Assembly: GCF_900107375.1 (NCBI RefSeq)
Contig: NZ_FNPT01000001.1
Span: forward strand, 620,001 to 684,000
Reading direction: 5' to 3'
Length of the DNA: 64,000 bases
Origin: Lysobacter sp. yr284
GTDB lineage: Bacteria > Pseudomonadota > Gammaproteobacteria > Xanthomonadales > Xanthomonadaceae
The position numbers were made by a program, and so were the translations under genes. The notes under the pieces were generated by a model. The model made no database searches. It was not told the origin of the DNA and worked only from the letters and a program-made list of their open reading frames with translations. This document shows, in pieces, positions 30,649-39,378 of this stretch (its first letter is position 1; each line of letters opens with the position of its first letter).

Positions 30649-30999
30649 TCAGCCGCGGGCGGCGGCCGCGCGCAGATCGTGCGGCCGCAGCGGCAGCTGC
30701 GCGAAGGTGTAGGCCAGGGCCTGCGCCAGCGTGTCGAAGCTCAGGCGCCGGTAGCTGAGGTAGAGATCGACGGCGTCCTCGTGGCGGTCCTGCCAGTCGT
30801 CGAAGCCGAGCAGGGTCGCGCCGTCGACGGCGCCGCGCCGCGCGGGCTTGAGGAAGTACTCGCGCTGCGCGGGTTCGCCCTGGTGCCAATAGCGCTGGTT
30901 GATCCACAGGCTGCCGCGCCCGGCCAGGCGCTGGCGGATCGCGGCGATCAATTCGGCGTCGGCGACCGCGTCGGCAGGTGCGCTGTCGTCGCCGCTCAT
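30649..30999 (-). CDS. Conserved-looking unknown protein between amiC and mutL
   Basis: A 116-residue soluble protein beginning MSGDDSAPADAVADAELIAA. It has no signal peptide, membrane segment or cysteine. Aromatic-rich stretches (GSLWINQRYWHQ, REYFLKPARRG, GFDDWQDRHEDAVDLYLSYR) suggest a compact folded domain. I do not recognise the family. It sits 57 bp after amiC and 114 bp before mutL on the same strand, so it is probably co-transcribed. Codon usage and the co-directional setting make it a real gene; nothing shows its role. Confidence 0.65.
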   Translation of the reverse strand: MSGDDSAPADAVADAELIAAIRQRLAGRGSLWINQRYWHQGEPAQREYFLKPARRGAVDGATLLGFDDWQDRHEDAVDLYLSYRRLSFDTLAQALAYTFAQLPLRPHDLRAAAARG

Positions 31000-31056
31000 C
31001 GAGGTTCGCTCAAACCGCGGGCTTGGCGGCCGCGCGGCCTGCGCCGGCGAGCGCGG

Positions 31057-32826
31057 TCAGGGGCTGCCGCCCCCGCCGAACCCGCCGCCCTGCGCCTGCT
31101 GCGCTTCGGCGCGCGCCGCGTACAGCGAGCCCGGCGGCGGCTGGCGGGTGAAGTAGTTGTTGATCCCGCCGAGTACCGCCCGCGCCAGCGCGCGCTGGTG
31201 CGAGGGATCGGTCAGGCGGCGCTCTTCTTCCGGATTGGAGATGAAATTCGTCTCCACCAGCATCGCCGGCATGTCCGAGGTGCGCAGGACCGCGAAGTTG
31301 GCCTTCTCCACGTGCGGCTTGTGGTTGTTGCCGACGTCGCGCAGGCCTTCGAGCACGTGCGCGGCAGCGTCCTCGGACGCCTTCATGTGGCCGCTCTGGG
31401 TCAGGTCGAGCAGCACCGAGGCCAGGGTGTTGTCGGTCTGCTGCAGGCGCACGCCGCCGATCAGGTCGGAGGCGTTTTCCTTGTCCGCCAGCCAGCGCGC
31501 GCGCTGCGAGGTCGCGCCCTTGAGCGAGAGCACGTACACCGACGAGCCGCGCGCGCTGCGGTTTTCCGCGGCGTCGGCATGGATCGAGACGAACATGTCG
31601 GCCTTGGCCTGGCGCGCCAGCTGGGCGCGCCGCGGCAGCGGGATGAACACGTCGGTGTCGCGGGTCATGTAGGCCTTCAGGCCCGGCGTGGAATTGATCT
31701 GGCGCGCCAGCTCGCGGCCGATCGCCAGGGTCACGTCCTTCTCGCGCTTGCCGCCCTGGCCGATCGCGCCCGGGTCCTGGCCGCCGTGGCCGGGGTCGAT
31801 GGCGATGATCAGCGGGCGCATGCCGCGGCCGCGCATGACGTCCTTGAGGGTCTTGACCGCGCCGGCCGGCGGCGCGGGCTCGTTCGCCGGCGCGCTGGGC
31901 GCGGCGGCGGTCGGGTTGGCGTTGGCCGCCGCATTGGCCGCGGCCGAGCCCGGCATCGGGGTCGGCACGCCGGTGGCGATGCGGGTGGGCACGCCGGTGG
32001 CGATCCGGGTCGGGACGCCGGTCGCGACCGTGGTCGGCACCGGCGCCTGCGCGGCCTGTTCGAACGCGGCCTGGTTGGCGGCCTGCTGCGCGCCGTTGGG
32101 CGGCGGCGCGGACGCGACCGCGGCCGCCTGGGCGTTGGCGACGGCCGGGACGCCGGCCGCCGGCGCGCCCGCAGGCTGGGCGGTGTGCGGCGGCATCGGC
32201 GCAGGCGCACCCGCGGCGCCGCGCGCGGCGAGTTCGGAAATCAGCTTGCTGGTGGCGGCGTTGGACGCCAACGCCGGATCGGCCGGCTCGGCGCCGGGCG
32301 CGGCGTTCGCCACGGCCTGGGCCGGTACCGCTGCTGCGACCTCAGCGGGCGCGGTTGCGGTGGGCGCCGAAGCCGTCGGCGCGGGCGTCGGCGCCTTCGC
32401 CGCGACGACCGCCGGCTCGCTGCCGTCGCCGGGCCATTCCAGCACCAGGCGCGGACCGCCGGCGCCCTGCTCGATATGCGGCTTGAGCACCGCCACCGGC
32501 TGGACGAGGTCGAAGACGATGCGCGCGGTGCCGGGTTGCGGTTCGCCGACGCGCACGGATTTGATCACGCCGGCAGCGGCCGGCAGCTTGACGCCCTTGC
32601 CCAGGCGCGAGGCCGGCAGGTCGACGACGAGGCGGTCGGGGCCCTTGAGGCTGATGACCTTGTACTGGCCGGCGCCGTCGAGGGCGATCTCGGCACGGGT
32701 GCCGGTGGCACCGTTGCGCAGTTCCAAGCCCTTGATTTCGCTCGCATGAGCGAGATTCCAGGCCAGCGCTGCCAGGAGCGCCAGGCCCATCAGGACTTTC
32801 TGAACGGTGGCCCCCTTGACTCGCAT
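31057..32826 (-). CDS. amiC: N-acetylmuramoyl-L-alanine amidase with AMIN domain
   Basis: A 589-residue periplasmic amidase that cleaves the peptide stem from septal peptidoglycan during cell separation. A signal peptide (to about residue 29, LAHAS) is followed by an AMIN domain (about 30-130) for septal targeting, a long Ala/Pro linker (about 140-335), and an Amidase_3 domain with zinc ligands in IDPGHGGQDPGA (His), GKREKDVTL (Glu) and VSIHADAA (His) and the catalytic Glu in MLVETNFISNPEEE. The linker is longer than usual and holds a triple ATGVPTRI-type repeat. The C-terminus is Gly-rich. It might equally be called amiB; the tsaE-ami-mutL order matches E. coli amiB. Confidence 0.9.
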   Translation of the reverse strand: MRVKGATVQKVLMGLALLAALAWNLAHASEIKGLELRNGATGTRAEIALDGAGQYKVISLKGPDRLVVDLPASRLGKGVKLPAAAGVIKSVRVGEPQPGTARIVFDLVQPVAVLKPHIEQGAGGPRLVLEWPGDGSEPAVVAAKAPTPAPTASAPTATAPAEVAAAVPAQAVANAAPGAEPADPALASNAATSKLISELAARGAAGAPAPMPPHTAQPAGAPAAGVPAVANAQAAAVASAPPPNGAQQAANQAAFEQAAQAPVPTTVATGVPTRIATGVPTRIATGVPTPMPGSAAANAAANANPTAAAPSAPANEPAPPAGAVKTLKDVMRGRGMRPLIIAIDPGHGGQDPGAIGQGGKREKDVTLAIGRELARQINSTPGLKAYMTRDTDVFIPLPRRAQLARQAKADMFVSIHADAAENRSARGSSVYVLSLKGATSQRARWLADKENASDLIGGVRLQQTDNTLASVLLDLTQSGHMKASEDAAAHVLEGLRDVGNNHKPHVEKANFAVLRTSDMPAMLVETNFISNPEEERRLTDPSHQRALARAVLGGINNYFTRQPPPGSLYAARAEAQQAQGGGFGGGGSP

Positions 32827-32856
32827 GGGCGTAAGTCAAGCACCGCAATAGTGGAA

Positions 32857-32879
32857 TTGCAAGTATTTTTTCCTTGCAA
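32857..32879. promoter_or_regulatory. Inverted repeat TTGCAAG-9-CTTGCAA before amiC
   Basis: TTGCAAG (32857-32863) and CTTGCAA (32873-32879) flank an AT-only spacer with a run of six T residues, in the AT-rich 110-bp gap between tsaE and amiC. The perfect symmetry suggests a regulator-binding site at the amiC promoter. It could also be a weak hairpin after tsaE, but there is no U-tract in the right place. Confidence 0.4.
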
Positions 32880-32936
32880 ATCCGGGACCTGCCGTTACTT
32901 CCTAGGGAATCGTTCAGGAGTCGGCCGCAAACGCGC

Positions 32937-33479
32937 TTAGCCCGTGCCTGTGAATGCCGCAGTCGCAGCCGAGGATGCGACTCCTTCCAGCCAGGCCAGC
33001 GCCGCCGGGCTGGCGGCGCGCAAGCGGGCGCTGCGCCCGTCGCCGTCGACGGCCAGGTCGATGCGCAGGTCGGCCGGCGGCAGCCAGCCGCGGCCGCGCT
33101 CGGGCCACTCGATCAGCCACAGCGAGGCCTCGCCGCCGTCCAGGCCGAGGAACTCCAGCTCGCCGGCGTCGCCGATGCGATAGAGGTCGAGGTGCCAGGC
33201 CTCGCCGCCGTCGCTCAAGCCATAGCGCTCGACCAGGGTGTAGGTGGGGCTGCGGATCGCGCCCTGCACGCCGAGCGCGCGCAGCAACGCGCGCGCCAAG
33301 GTCGATTTGCCCGCGCCGAGGTCGCCGTGCAAGTGCACGTGCAGCGGCGGCGCGTTCGTCGGCAGGTTCGCGCGCGCGGCCGCGAGCGCGGCGCCGAGCG
33401 CGTCGGTGGCGTCGGCATCGGCCAGGTGCAGGCGCAATTCGGAACGGACGTCGTGACTCATCGCGAAATCATCGCTCAT
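32937..33479 (-). CDS. tsaE: tRNA threonylcarbamoyladenosine biosynthesis ATPase TsaE
   Basis: A 180-residue (with the start at 33479) cytoplasmic P-loop ATPase needed with TsaB, TsaC and TsaD for the t6A modification at position 37 of ANN-reading tRNAs. Walker A GDLGAGKST is at 52-60, followed by the family motif RSPTYTLVERY and HLDLYRI. The start at 33479 overlaps the nnr stop by 11 bp. A second ATG at 33461 (MSHDV) would give a 174-residue product without overlap and is possible. The C-terminal tail is a little longer than in E. coli. Confidence 0.93.
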   Translation of the reverse strand: MSDDFAMSHDVRSELRLHLADADATDALGAALAAARANLPTNAPPLHVHLHGDLGAGKSTLARALLRALGVQGAIRSPTYTLVERYGLSDGGEAWHLDLYRIGDAGELEFLGLDGGEASLWLIEWPERGRGWLPPADLRIDLAVDGDGRSARLRAASPAALAWLEGVASSAATAAFTGTG

Positions 33480-35004
33480 CCGCGCGCGGATTGGCGCAGC
33501 GGCGCAGCCACGGCATCAGGTCGCTCGGCAGCAGGCCGCGTTCGCCGTCGTCGCGCGCGGCGCGGTCGCCGGCCGCCGAATGCAGCAGCGCGCCGCAACT
33601 GGCCGCGTCGAACGCATCCAGGCCCTGCGCGCGCAGCGCGGCGATCGCGCCGCTGAGCACATCGCCCATGCCGCCGACCGCCATGCCCGGATTGCCGGCG
33701 CCGACGACGCGCACGTTCTGCCCCGGCGCGTGCACCAGCGTGCCCGCGCCCTTGAGCACGACCGCGCAGCGGTAACGCTCGCTCAAGGCGCGCACCGCGG
33801 CGTAGCGATCGCCCTGCACGCGCGCGGTGTCGCTGCCGAGCAGGCGCGCGGCCTCGCCCGGATGCGGGGTGAGAATGCAATCGGCGGGCAAGGCGCGCGG
33901 CTGCGCGGCCAGCAGGTTCAGCGCATCGGCGTCGAGCAGCAGCGGCTTGGCGCTGGCCAGCGCGGCGGCGAACAGATGCGCGCCCCACTCCTGCGTGCCC
34001 AGGCCCGGGCCGATCGCGATCACATCGGCGGCGTCGAGCGCGGCGCGCGCGTCTTGGCTGGACTCGACCGCGCGCGGCATCGCCTCGGGCAGGCGCGCCA
34101 GCAACGGCGCGACGTGATCGGCGCGGGTCGCCGCATCGACCAGGCCCGCGCCGCTGCGCAAGGCCGCCTGCGCGCACAGCAGCAAGGCGCCGCCGTGGCC
34201 GTGGTCGCCGCCGATGCACAGCACGCGGCCGTTGCGGCCCTTGTGGCTGTCGCGCCGGCGCGGGCGCAGCCAGCGGCCCAGATCGGGCGCGCGCAGCCAC
34301 TCGGCGACCGGATACACCGCGTGTTCGGACAGGCTCACGCCCAGCGACGCCAAGATGCGTTCGCCGGCATGGTCCAGCGCCGCGCCGGTGCGCAGCCCGC
34401 GCTTGCGGGCGATGAATTCGAGCGTGCAGTCGGCCGCCACCGCGCGGCCCGCGACCGCGCCGCAATCGGCATCGACGCCGCTGGGAACGTCGAGCGCGAA
34501 CACCGGCGCGCCATGGCCGTTGATCGCCTCGATCAGCGCCGCGGACGCGGCATCGGGCGGGCGCGACAGGCCGATGCCGAACAAGGCGTCGACGATCGCC
34601 TCGGCCGGCGGCAGCGCGCCGTCGAACTCGATCGTCGCGCCGCCGGCTTCGGCGTATTCGGCCGCCGCGCGCTGGGCGAGGTCGCCGCGCGGCGCGTGTT
34701 CGCGCAAGCGCACCACGCTCACCCGGCGGCCGTTGCGTTGCGCGTGGGTCGCCATGACGTAGCCGTCGCCGCCGTTGTTGCCGGGCCCGCACACCACCAG
34801 CAGCGAATAGGCCTGGGTCCAGCGGTCCAGCCACTCGCGCCAGGCCGCTTCGCCGGCGCGGCGCATCAGCGCGAACGCATCGCCCGACGCGGCGGCGGCG
34901 GCGCGCTCGGCCGCGCGCAATGCGGCGGCGTCGTAGAGCGGGCACAGCGGGGTCGCGGCGCGGGCGCCGGCGGAGTTGCCTTCAGTTTCGGCGGACCGGG
35001 ACAT
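33469..35004 (-). CDS. nnr: Bifunctional NAD(P)H-hydrate epimerase / ADP-dependent dehydratase
   Basis: A 511-residue enzyme that repairs hydrated NADH and NADPH in the cytoplasm. The N-terminal half is the epimerase (LLVVCGPGNNGGDGYVMATH, FGIGLSRP, LDVPSGVDADCG). The C-terminal half is the ADP- or ATP-dependent dehydratase (VLCIGGDHGHGGALLL, IGPGLGTQEW, TPHPGEAARLL, GNPGMAVGGMGDVLSG). Length equals the E. coli bifunctional protein. It overlaps tsaE by 11 bp, and the divergent queG gene starts close to its start codon, so the two promoters must be in or overlap the gene ends. Confidence 0.95.
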   Translation of the reverse strand: MSRSAETEGNSAGARAATPLCPLYDAAALRAAERAAAAASGDAFALMRRAGEAAWREWLDRWTQAYSLLVVCGPGNNGGDGYVMATHAQRNGRRVSVVRLREHAPRGDLAQRAAAEYAEAGGATIEFDGALPPAEAIVDALFGIGLSRPPDAASAALIEAINGHGAPVFALDVPSGVDADCGAVAGRAVAADCTLEFIARKRGLRTGAALDHAGERILASLGVSLSEHAVYPVAEWLRAPDLGRWLRPRRRDSHKGRNGRVLCIGGDHGHGGALLLCAQAALRSGAGLVDAATRADHVAPLLARLPEAMPRAVESSQDARAALDAADVIAIGPGLGTQEWGAHLFAAALASAKPLLLDADALNLLAAQPRALPADCILTPHPGEAARLLGSDTARVQGDRYAAVRALSERYRCAVVLKGAGTLVHAPGQNVRVVGAGNPGMAVGGMGDVLSGAIAALRAQGLDAFDAASCGALLHSAAGDRAARDDGERGLLPSDLMPWLRRCANPRADER

Positions 35005-35029
35005 GCCTGGATTCTATACTTGCCGCATC

Positions 35030-36148
35030 GTGAGCCAGATCGACGCCAGCCCCAGTTCTCCCGACCCGCCCGGCCATCCCGGCGGCCGGCCGGCGCCCGA
35101 CTATTCGGCGCTGGCCCAGCGCATCCGCGCGCTGGCGCGCGAATTCGGCTTCCAGCGCTGCGGCATCAGCGGGATCGAGCTGGGCGAAGACGAGGCCCAT
35201 CTGCTGGATTGGCTCGAACGCGGCCTGCACGGTTCGATGGACTGGATGGCGCGCCACGGCGAGCTGCGCGCGCGCCCGGCGCAACTGCTGCCGGGCACGG
35301 TGCGGGTGATCTCGGTCGGGCTGGACTACGGCCGCCGCGACGACGAGGAGGCCTGGGCCACCCTGGCCGACGGCGAGCGCGCCTACGTCGCCCGCTACGC
35401 GCTCGGCCGCGATTACCACAAGCTCATGCGCCAGCGCCTGCAGCGGCTGGCCGAGCGCCTGGCCGAACTGGTCGGGCCGTTCGGCCACCGCGTGTTCGTC
35501 GATTCCGCGCCGGTGCTCGAACGCGCGCTGGCGCGCAACGCCGGGCTCGGCTGGATCGGCAAGCACACCTGCCTGATCGACAAGGACGGCGGCTCGTGGT
35601 TCTTCCTCGGCGAGATCTACCTCGACCTGCCGCTGCCGGTCGACGCGCCGGCCAGCGCGCACTGCGGCACCTGCGTGCGCTGCATCGACGTCTGCCCGAC
35701 CCAGGCCATCGTCGCGCCGCACCGGCTGGATGCGCGCCGCTGCATCGCCTACCTCACCATCGAGCACGACGGCGCGATCCCGCTGGAACTGCGCGAGCCG
35801 ATCGGCAACCGCATCTTCGGCTGCGACGACTGCCAGCTGGTCTGCCCCTGGAACAAGTTCGCCAAGCGCAGCGACGAGCCGGACTTCCGCTCCCGCAACG
35901 ATCTCGACCGCGCCACGCTGGCGCAGTTGTTCGGGTGGGACGAAGACGAATTCCTGCGCCGCACCGAAGGCTCGGCGATCCGCCGCAGCGGGCACGAGCG
36001 CTGGCTGCGCAATATCGCGGTGGCGTTGGGCAATGCGCCGACGACGCCGGAAGTGATCGCTGCGTTGCGTTCGCGCCAATCGCATCCCAGCGAGCTGGTC
36101 CGCGAGCACGTCGAGTGGGCGCTCGCAAAGCACGAAGCCTCCCTGTAG
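35030..36148 (+). CDS. queG: Epoxyqueuosine reductase
   Basis: A 372-residue cobalamin-dependent iron-sulfur enzyme that reduces epoxyqueuosine to queuosine in tRNA anticodons. Motifs: FGFQRCGIS near the N-terminus, GLGWIGKHTCLI, and two 4Fe-4S motifs, CGTCVRCIDVCP and CDDCQLVCPWNKF. The C-terminal HEAT-like segment (ALRSRQSHPSELVREHVEWA) is complete. I chose GTG 35030; the in-frame ATGs 35003 and 34976 would overlap the divergent nnr gene. The stop TAG (36146-36148) belongs to a GTAG REP element, so the REP defines the C-terminus (ASL). Confidence 0.93.
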   Translation: MSQIDASPSSPDPPGHPGGRPAPDYSALAQRIRALAREFGFQRCGISGIELGEDEAHLLDWLERGLHGSMDWMARHGELRARPAQLLPGTVRVISVGLDYGRRDDEEAWATLADGERAYVARYALGRDYHKLMRQRLQRLAERLAELVGPFGHRVFVDSAPVLERALARNAGLGWIGKHTCLIDKDGGSWFFLGEIYLDLPLPVDAPASAHCGTCVRCIDVCPTQAIVAPHRLDARRCIAYLTIEHDGAIPLELREPIGNRIFGCDDCQLVCPWNKFAKRSDEPDFRSRNDLDRATLAQLFGWDEDEFLRRTEGSAIRRSGHERWLRNIAVALGNAPTTPEVIAALRSRQSHPSELVREHVEWALAKHEASL

Positions 36149-36239
36149 GAGCGGCGCGAGCCGCGACCGCGACAACGCAACTACGTCGAGGCTTTCGTCG
36201 TCGTTGCGTTGTCGCGGTCGCGGCTCGCGCCGCTCCTAC
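36145..36239. repeat. Inverted pair of GTAG REP elements overlapping the queG stop
   Basis: The left element starts GTAGGAGCGGCGCGAGCCGC at 36145 and its partner, reverse complemented, is 36216-36239. The intervening 47 bases are also partly symmetrical (GACAACGCAA against TTGCGTTGTC). The first GTAG contains the queG stop codon. Confidence 0.93.
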
Positions 36240-36274
36240 AGGTAGCCGCCGCGGCGTCGCGGACGCCCAAAACG

Positions 36275-36300
36275 ACGAACGGCGCCGAGGCGCCGTTCGT
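36275..36300. terminator. Terminator hairpin of pgi (possibly bidirectional)
   Basis: ACGAACGGCGC (36275-36285), loop CGAG, GCGCCGTTCGT (36290-36300), with AAAA (36269-36272) on the side that becomes a T-run for the minus strand. It lies 20 bp beyond the pgi stop. Confidence 0.75.
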
Positions 36301-36319
36301 GGATGCGTGTGGCGACGGC

Positions 36320-37831
36320 TTATCCGCGCAGCCGCGCCAGCAGCTCGCGCGTCACCGGATCGTCCGCCTGCGCCTCGCCGGCCAGCGCCGGCAGCAGCTT
36401 GCTGGCGACCTGCTTGCCGAGTTCGACGCCGAACTGGTCGAAGGCGTTGATGCCCCAGAACACCGACTGCAGGTACACGCTGTGCTCGTACATCGCCAGC
36501 AGCGCGCCGAGCGAGGCCGGGGTCAGCGCGTCGAGCAGGATGGTCGTGCTCGGGCGGCCGCCGGCGTAGGCGCGGTGCGGGTCGTCGCTGCGCTGGCCGT
36601 TGGCGAAGGCCTCGGCCTGGGCCAGCAGGTTGGCGTGCAGGGCGCGATGGTTCTGCGGGTACGGCGCGTCGCTGCGGACCACGCCGATGAAGTCGGCCGG
36701 GACGATCGAGGTGCCCTGGTGCAGCGCCTGGAAGAAGCTGTGCTGGGTATCGGTGCCGGCCCCGCCCCACCACACCGGCACGGTGTCGCCGTGCACCGGC
36801 GAGCCGTCGAGCCTGACCGACTTGCCCAGGCTCTCCATCACCAGCTGCTGCAGGTAGTTCGACAGCAGCTTCAGGCGCTCGTCGTAGGCCAGCACCGCCT
36901 GGGTCGCGTAGCCCAGGCCGTTGCGGTTCCAGATCGAGGTCAGCGCGTGCCACGCGGCGAGGTTGTGCGGCAGCTCGGTCTGCAGCACGTGCGCGTCCAT
37001 CTGCGCGGCGCCGGACAGGAACTGCTCGAACGCGTCCATGCCGATCGCCAGCGCGATCGGCAGGCCCACCGCCGACCACAGCGAATAGCGGCCGCCGACC
37101 CAGTCCCACATCGGCAGGATGCGTTCGGCGGGGATGTTGAAGGCCTGCGCGGGGCGCTCGAGGTTGGCGCTGATGGCGTACAGGCGCGAGTCGTCGCCGA
37201 GCCAGTCGCGCAGGATGCCGCCGTTGAGCAGCGTCTCCTGGGTGCCGAAGGTCTTGGAGATCAGCAGCGCCGCGGTGCGCTTGGGATCGAGCCCGGCCAG
37301 CGTGCGCTGGGCCGCGTGGCCGTCGACGTTGGACAGGAAGTGGACGCGCAAACGGCCCGGCTTCGGCCCGCTCAGCGCATCGACCGCCAGCCGCGGGCCG
37401 AGGTCGGAACCGCCGATGCCGACGCTGACGATGTCGGTGACCTCGCTCGCTTCCAGCGCCTGGACCGTCGCGCGCATCTGCGCGCGCGCCTTGAGCGCCT
37501 GGCCATGGGCCTGGTGCGCGGCCGGCGCGCGCGAGAAGTCGTCGCGCAGCGCGGTGTGCAGCGCCGGGCGGCCTTCGGTGACGTTGACGGTCTCGCCGTC
37601 GAACAGCGCCTGCAGCCGTTGCCGGCTGCCGGCCGCTTCGGCGGCGCGGAACAGCCAGGCCAGCGCGTCGCGGTCGTAATGCTGGCGGGCGAAGTTGGCG
37701 TAGACCGGGCCGACCTTGAGCGCGAAGTCGCCGGCGCGGGCCGGGTCGGCGGAAACCAGTTCGGACAGCGGCGTGGCAGCGACGCGCCCGACCTCGGCGC
37801 GCAGCTCGTTCAGTCGGGGGTCGTCGCTCAT
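36320..37831 (-). CDS. pgi: Glucose-6-phosphate isomerase
   Basis: A 503-residue cytoplasmic enzyme interconverting glucose-6-phosphate and fructose-6-phosphate. Clear family features are [52 protein letters not shown], and [20 protein letters not shown]. Length is slightly shorter than the E. coli enzyme, as usual in this lineage. It begins 13 bp after panD, so it is the last gene of the pantothenate run. The start is an ATG at 37831. Confidence 0.97.
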   Translation of the reverse strand: MSDDPRLNELRAEVGRVAATPLSELVSADPARAGDFALKVGPVYANFARQHYDRDALAWLFRAAEAAGSRQRLQALFDGETVNVTEGRPALHTALRDDFSRAPAAHQAHGQALKARAQMRATVQALEASEVTDIVSVGIGGSDLGPRLAVDALSGPKPGRLRVHFLSNVDGHAAQRTLAGLDPKRTAALLISKTFGTQETLLNGGILRDWLGDDSRLYAISANLERPAQAFNIPAERILPMWDWVGGRYSLWSAVGLPIALAIGMDAFEQFLSGAAQMDAHVLQTELPHNLAAWHALTSIWNRNGLGYATQAVLAYDERLKLLSNYLQQLVMESLGKSVRLDGSPVHGDTVPVWWGGAGTDTQHSFFQALHQGTSIVPADFIGVVRSDAPYPQNHRALHANLLAQAEAFANGQRSDDPHRAYAGGRPSTTILLDALTPASLGALLAMYEHSVYLQSVFWGINAFDQFGVELGKQVASKLLPALAGEAQADDPVTRELLARLRG

Positions 37832-37844
37832 CGTGCGTCGGGTC

Positions 37845-38225
37845 TCAGGCGGCCTGTGCCGGCATCGAATGGTTGGTGTGGGTGAGCTGGTTGTCGCGGT
37901 CCACGTAGACCAGGGTCGGCTTGTACTTGGCCGCCTCGGCTTCGTCGCAGATGCCGTAGGCGCAGATGATCACCAGGTCGCCGGGCTGGGCCTTGTGCGC
38001 GGCCGCGCCGTTGACCGAAATCACTCCGCTGCCCTCTTCGCCGCGGATGGCGTAGGTGGAGAAGCGGTGGCCGCTGTTGATGTTGTAGATGTGCACCATC
38101 TCGTACTCGCGGATGCCCGAGATGTCGAGCAGGCGGCCGTCGATCGCGCAGGAGCCTTCGTAGTGCAGCTCGGCGTGGGTGACGGTGGCGCGGTGGATCT
38201 TGGCCTTGAGCAGGTTCAGTTGCAT
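37845..38225 (-). CDS. panD: Aspartate 1-decarboxylase precursor
   Basis: A 126-residue pyruvoyl enzyme that makes beta-alanine from aspartate for pantothenate synthesis. The self-cleavage site is visible as G24-S25 in [10 protein letters not shown]; Ser25 becomes the pyruvoyl group. [18 protein letters not shown] and INGAAAH-like [20 protein letters not shown] are typical. Starting at 38225 gives exactly the usual 126 residues; the in-frame ATG nine bases earlier is less likely. pgi follows after 13 bp and panC precedes by 138 bp. Confidence 0.96.
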   Translation of the reverse strand: MQLNLLKAKIHRATVTHAELHYEGSCAIDGRLLDISGIREYEMVHIYNINSGHRFSTYAIRGEEGSGVISVNGAAAHKAQPGDLVIICAYGICDEAEAAKYKPTLVYVDRDNQLTHTNHSMPAQAA

Positions 38226-38363
38226 GTCGGTCACTCGTGGGCCCGCGGACGCGCGGGCGCGAAGGGTTTGAAGTCTAGCAGCGCATGGCGCGCTGCAACA
38301 TGGTCCGGGCGCAGGCCGTACGGAACGCAGCTTTTCCGTGGGTGCCGGCCGCCGGCGCCCTGT

Positions 38364-39215
38364 TCAGGCGGCGAATTCGAGGTTGTCGATCAGGCGGGTG
38401 CGGCCCAGGCGGGCGGCGATCAGGGCCACGCGCTCGCCGTCGTCCGCGTCGCCCGCCTCCGGCAGGGTCAGGTCCGGGCGGCGCAGCACAGCGTAGTCGA
38501 CCTCGAAGCCGGCATCCGTGAGCCGGCGCGCGGCTTCGGCCTCGACCGCCTCGCGCCCCTGCCCGGCCTGGACCGCCTCGCGGACCCACTGCAGGGTGCG
38601 GTGGATCTGCGGCGCGCGCGCGCGCTCGGCCTCGGACAGGTACTGGTTGCGCGAACTCATCGCCAGGCCGTCGGCGTCGCGCCGGGTCGGCGCGGCGACG
38701 ATCTCGATCGGGAACGCCAGGTCGCGGACCAGGTACCGGATCACCGCCAGTTGCTGGTAGTCCTTGCGGCCGAACACGGCCACGTCCGGGCGGACCTGGT
38801 TGAACAGCCGCGCCACCACCGTGGCGACGCCGTCGAAATGGCCCGGGCGGTGGGCGCCCTCCAGGGTCTCGGTGACCGTGGGCACGGCCACCTGCACGGT
38901 GCGCTGCGCCCCGTACGGATACATGGTCTCCACCGACGGGCGCCACAGCAGGTCGCAGCCGGCCGCGCGCAGGCCGTCGGCGTCGGCCTCGGGGGTGCGC
39001 GGATAGCGGCCGAAGTCCTCGTTCGGGCCGAACTGGGTCGGGTTCACGAACACGCTCGCCACCACCCGGTCGGCACGCTCGCGCGCCAGCCGGATCAGCG
39101 AATGATGGCCTTCGTGCAGGTTGCCCATGGTCGGGACGAAGGCGACGCTGTGGCCGGACGCGCGCCAGGCCTGCAGGGTGGAACGCAGCGCGCCCAGTTG
39201 ATCGACGGTCAGCAT
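38364..39215 (-). CDS. panC: Pantothenate synthetase
   Basis: A 283-residue enzyme that joins pantoate and beta-alanine with ATP in the cytoplasm. The HIGH-like motif sits in FVPTMGNLHEGHHSLIRLAR, and SVFVNPTQFGPNEDFGRYPR and VAVPTVTETLEGAHRPGHFD, then VFGRKDYQQLAVI and LAMSSRNQYL are all diagnostic. Length matches E. coli PanC. It lies between panB and panD on the same strand; the 163-bp gap to panB holds no visible gene. Confidence 0.97.
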   Translation of the reverse strand: MLTVDQLGALRSTLQAWRASGHSVAFVPTMGNLHEGHHSLIRLARERADRVVASVFVNPTQFGPNEDFGRYPRTPEADADGLRAAGCDLLWRPSVETMYPYGAQRTVQVAVPTVTETLEGAHRPGHFDGVATVVARLFNQVRPDVAVFGRKDYQQLAVIRYLVRDLAFPIEIVAAPTRRDADGLAMSSRNQYLSEAERARAPQIHRTLQWVREAVQAGQGREAVEAEAARRLTDAGFEVDYAVLRRPDLTLPEAGDADDGERVALIAARLGRTRLIDNLEFAA

Positions 39216-39378
39216 GCGGTAGCTCGCGGAAAGGACGAGGTGGAAGTGACGGCGCGATCCATGCGCGAGACGGGCCGCAGCGGCGGCCGGCCGGGGGACG
39301 CGACGCGTTCGGCGCCGCGCCCTGGCCTATGTCGGGCCTGGCCGCGGCGATTTCCAGGCCCGCGGCGGCGGCGCGCGC

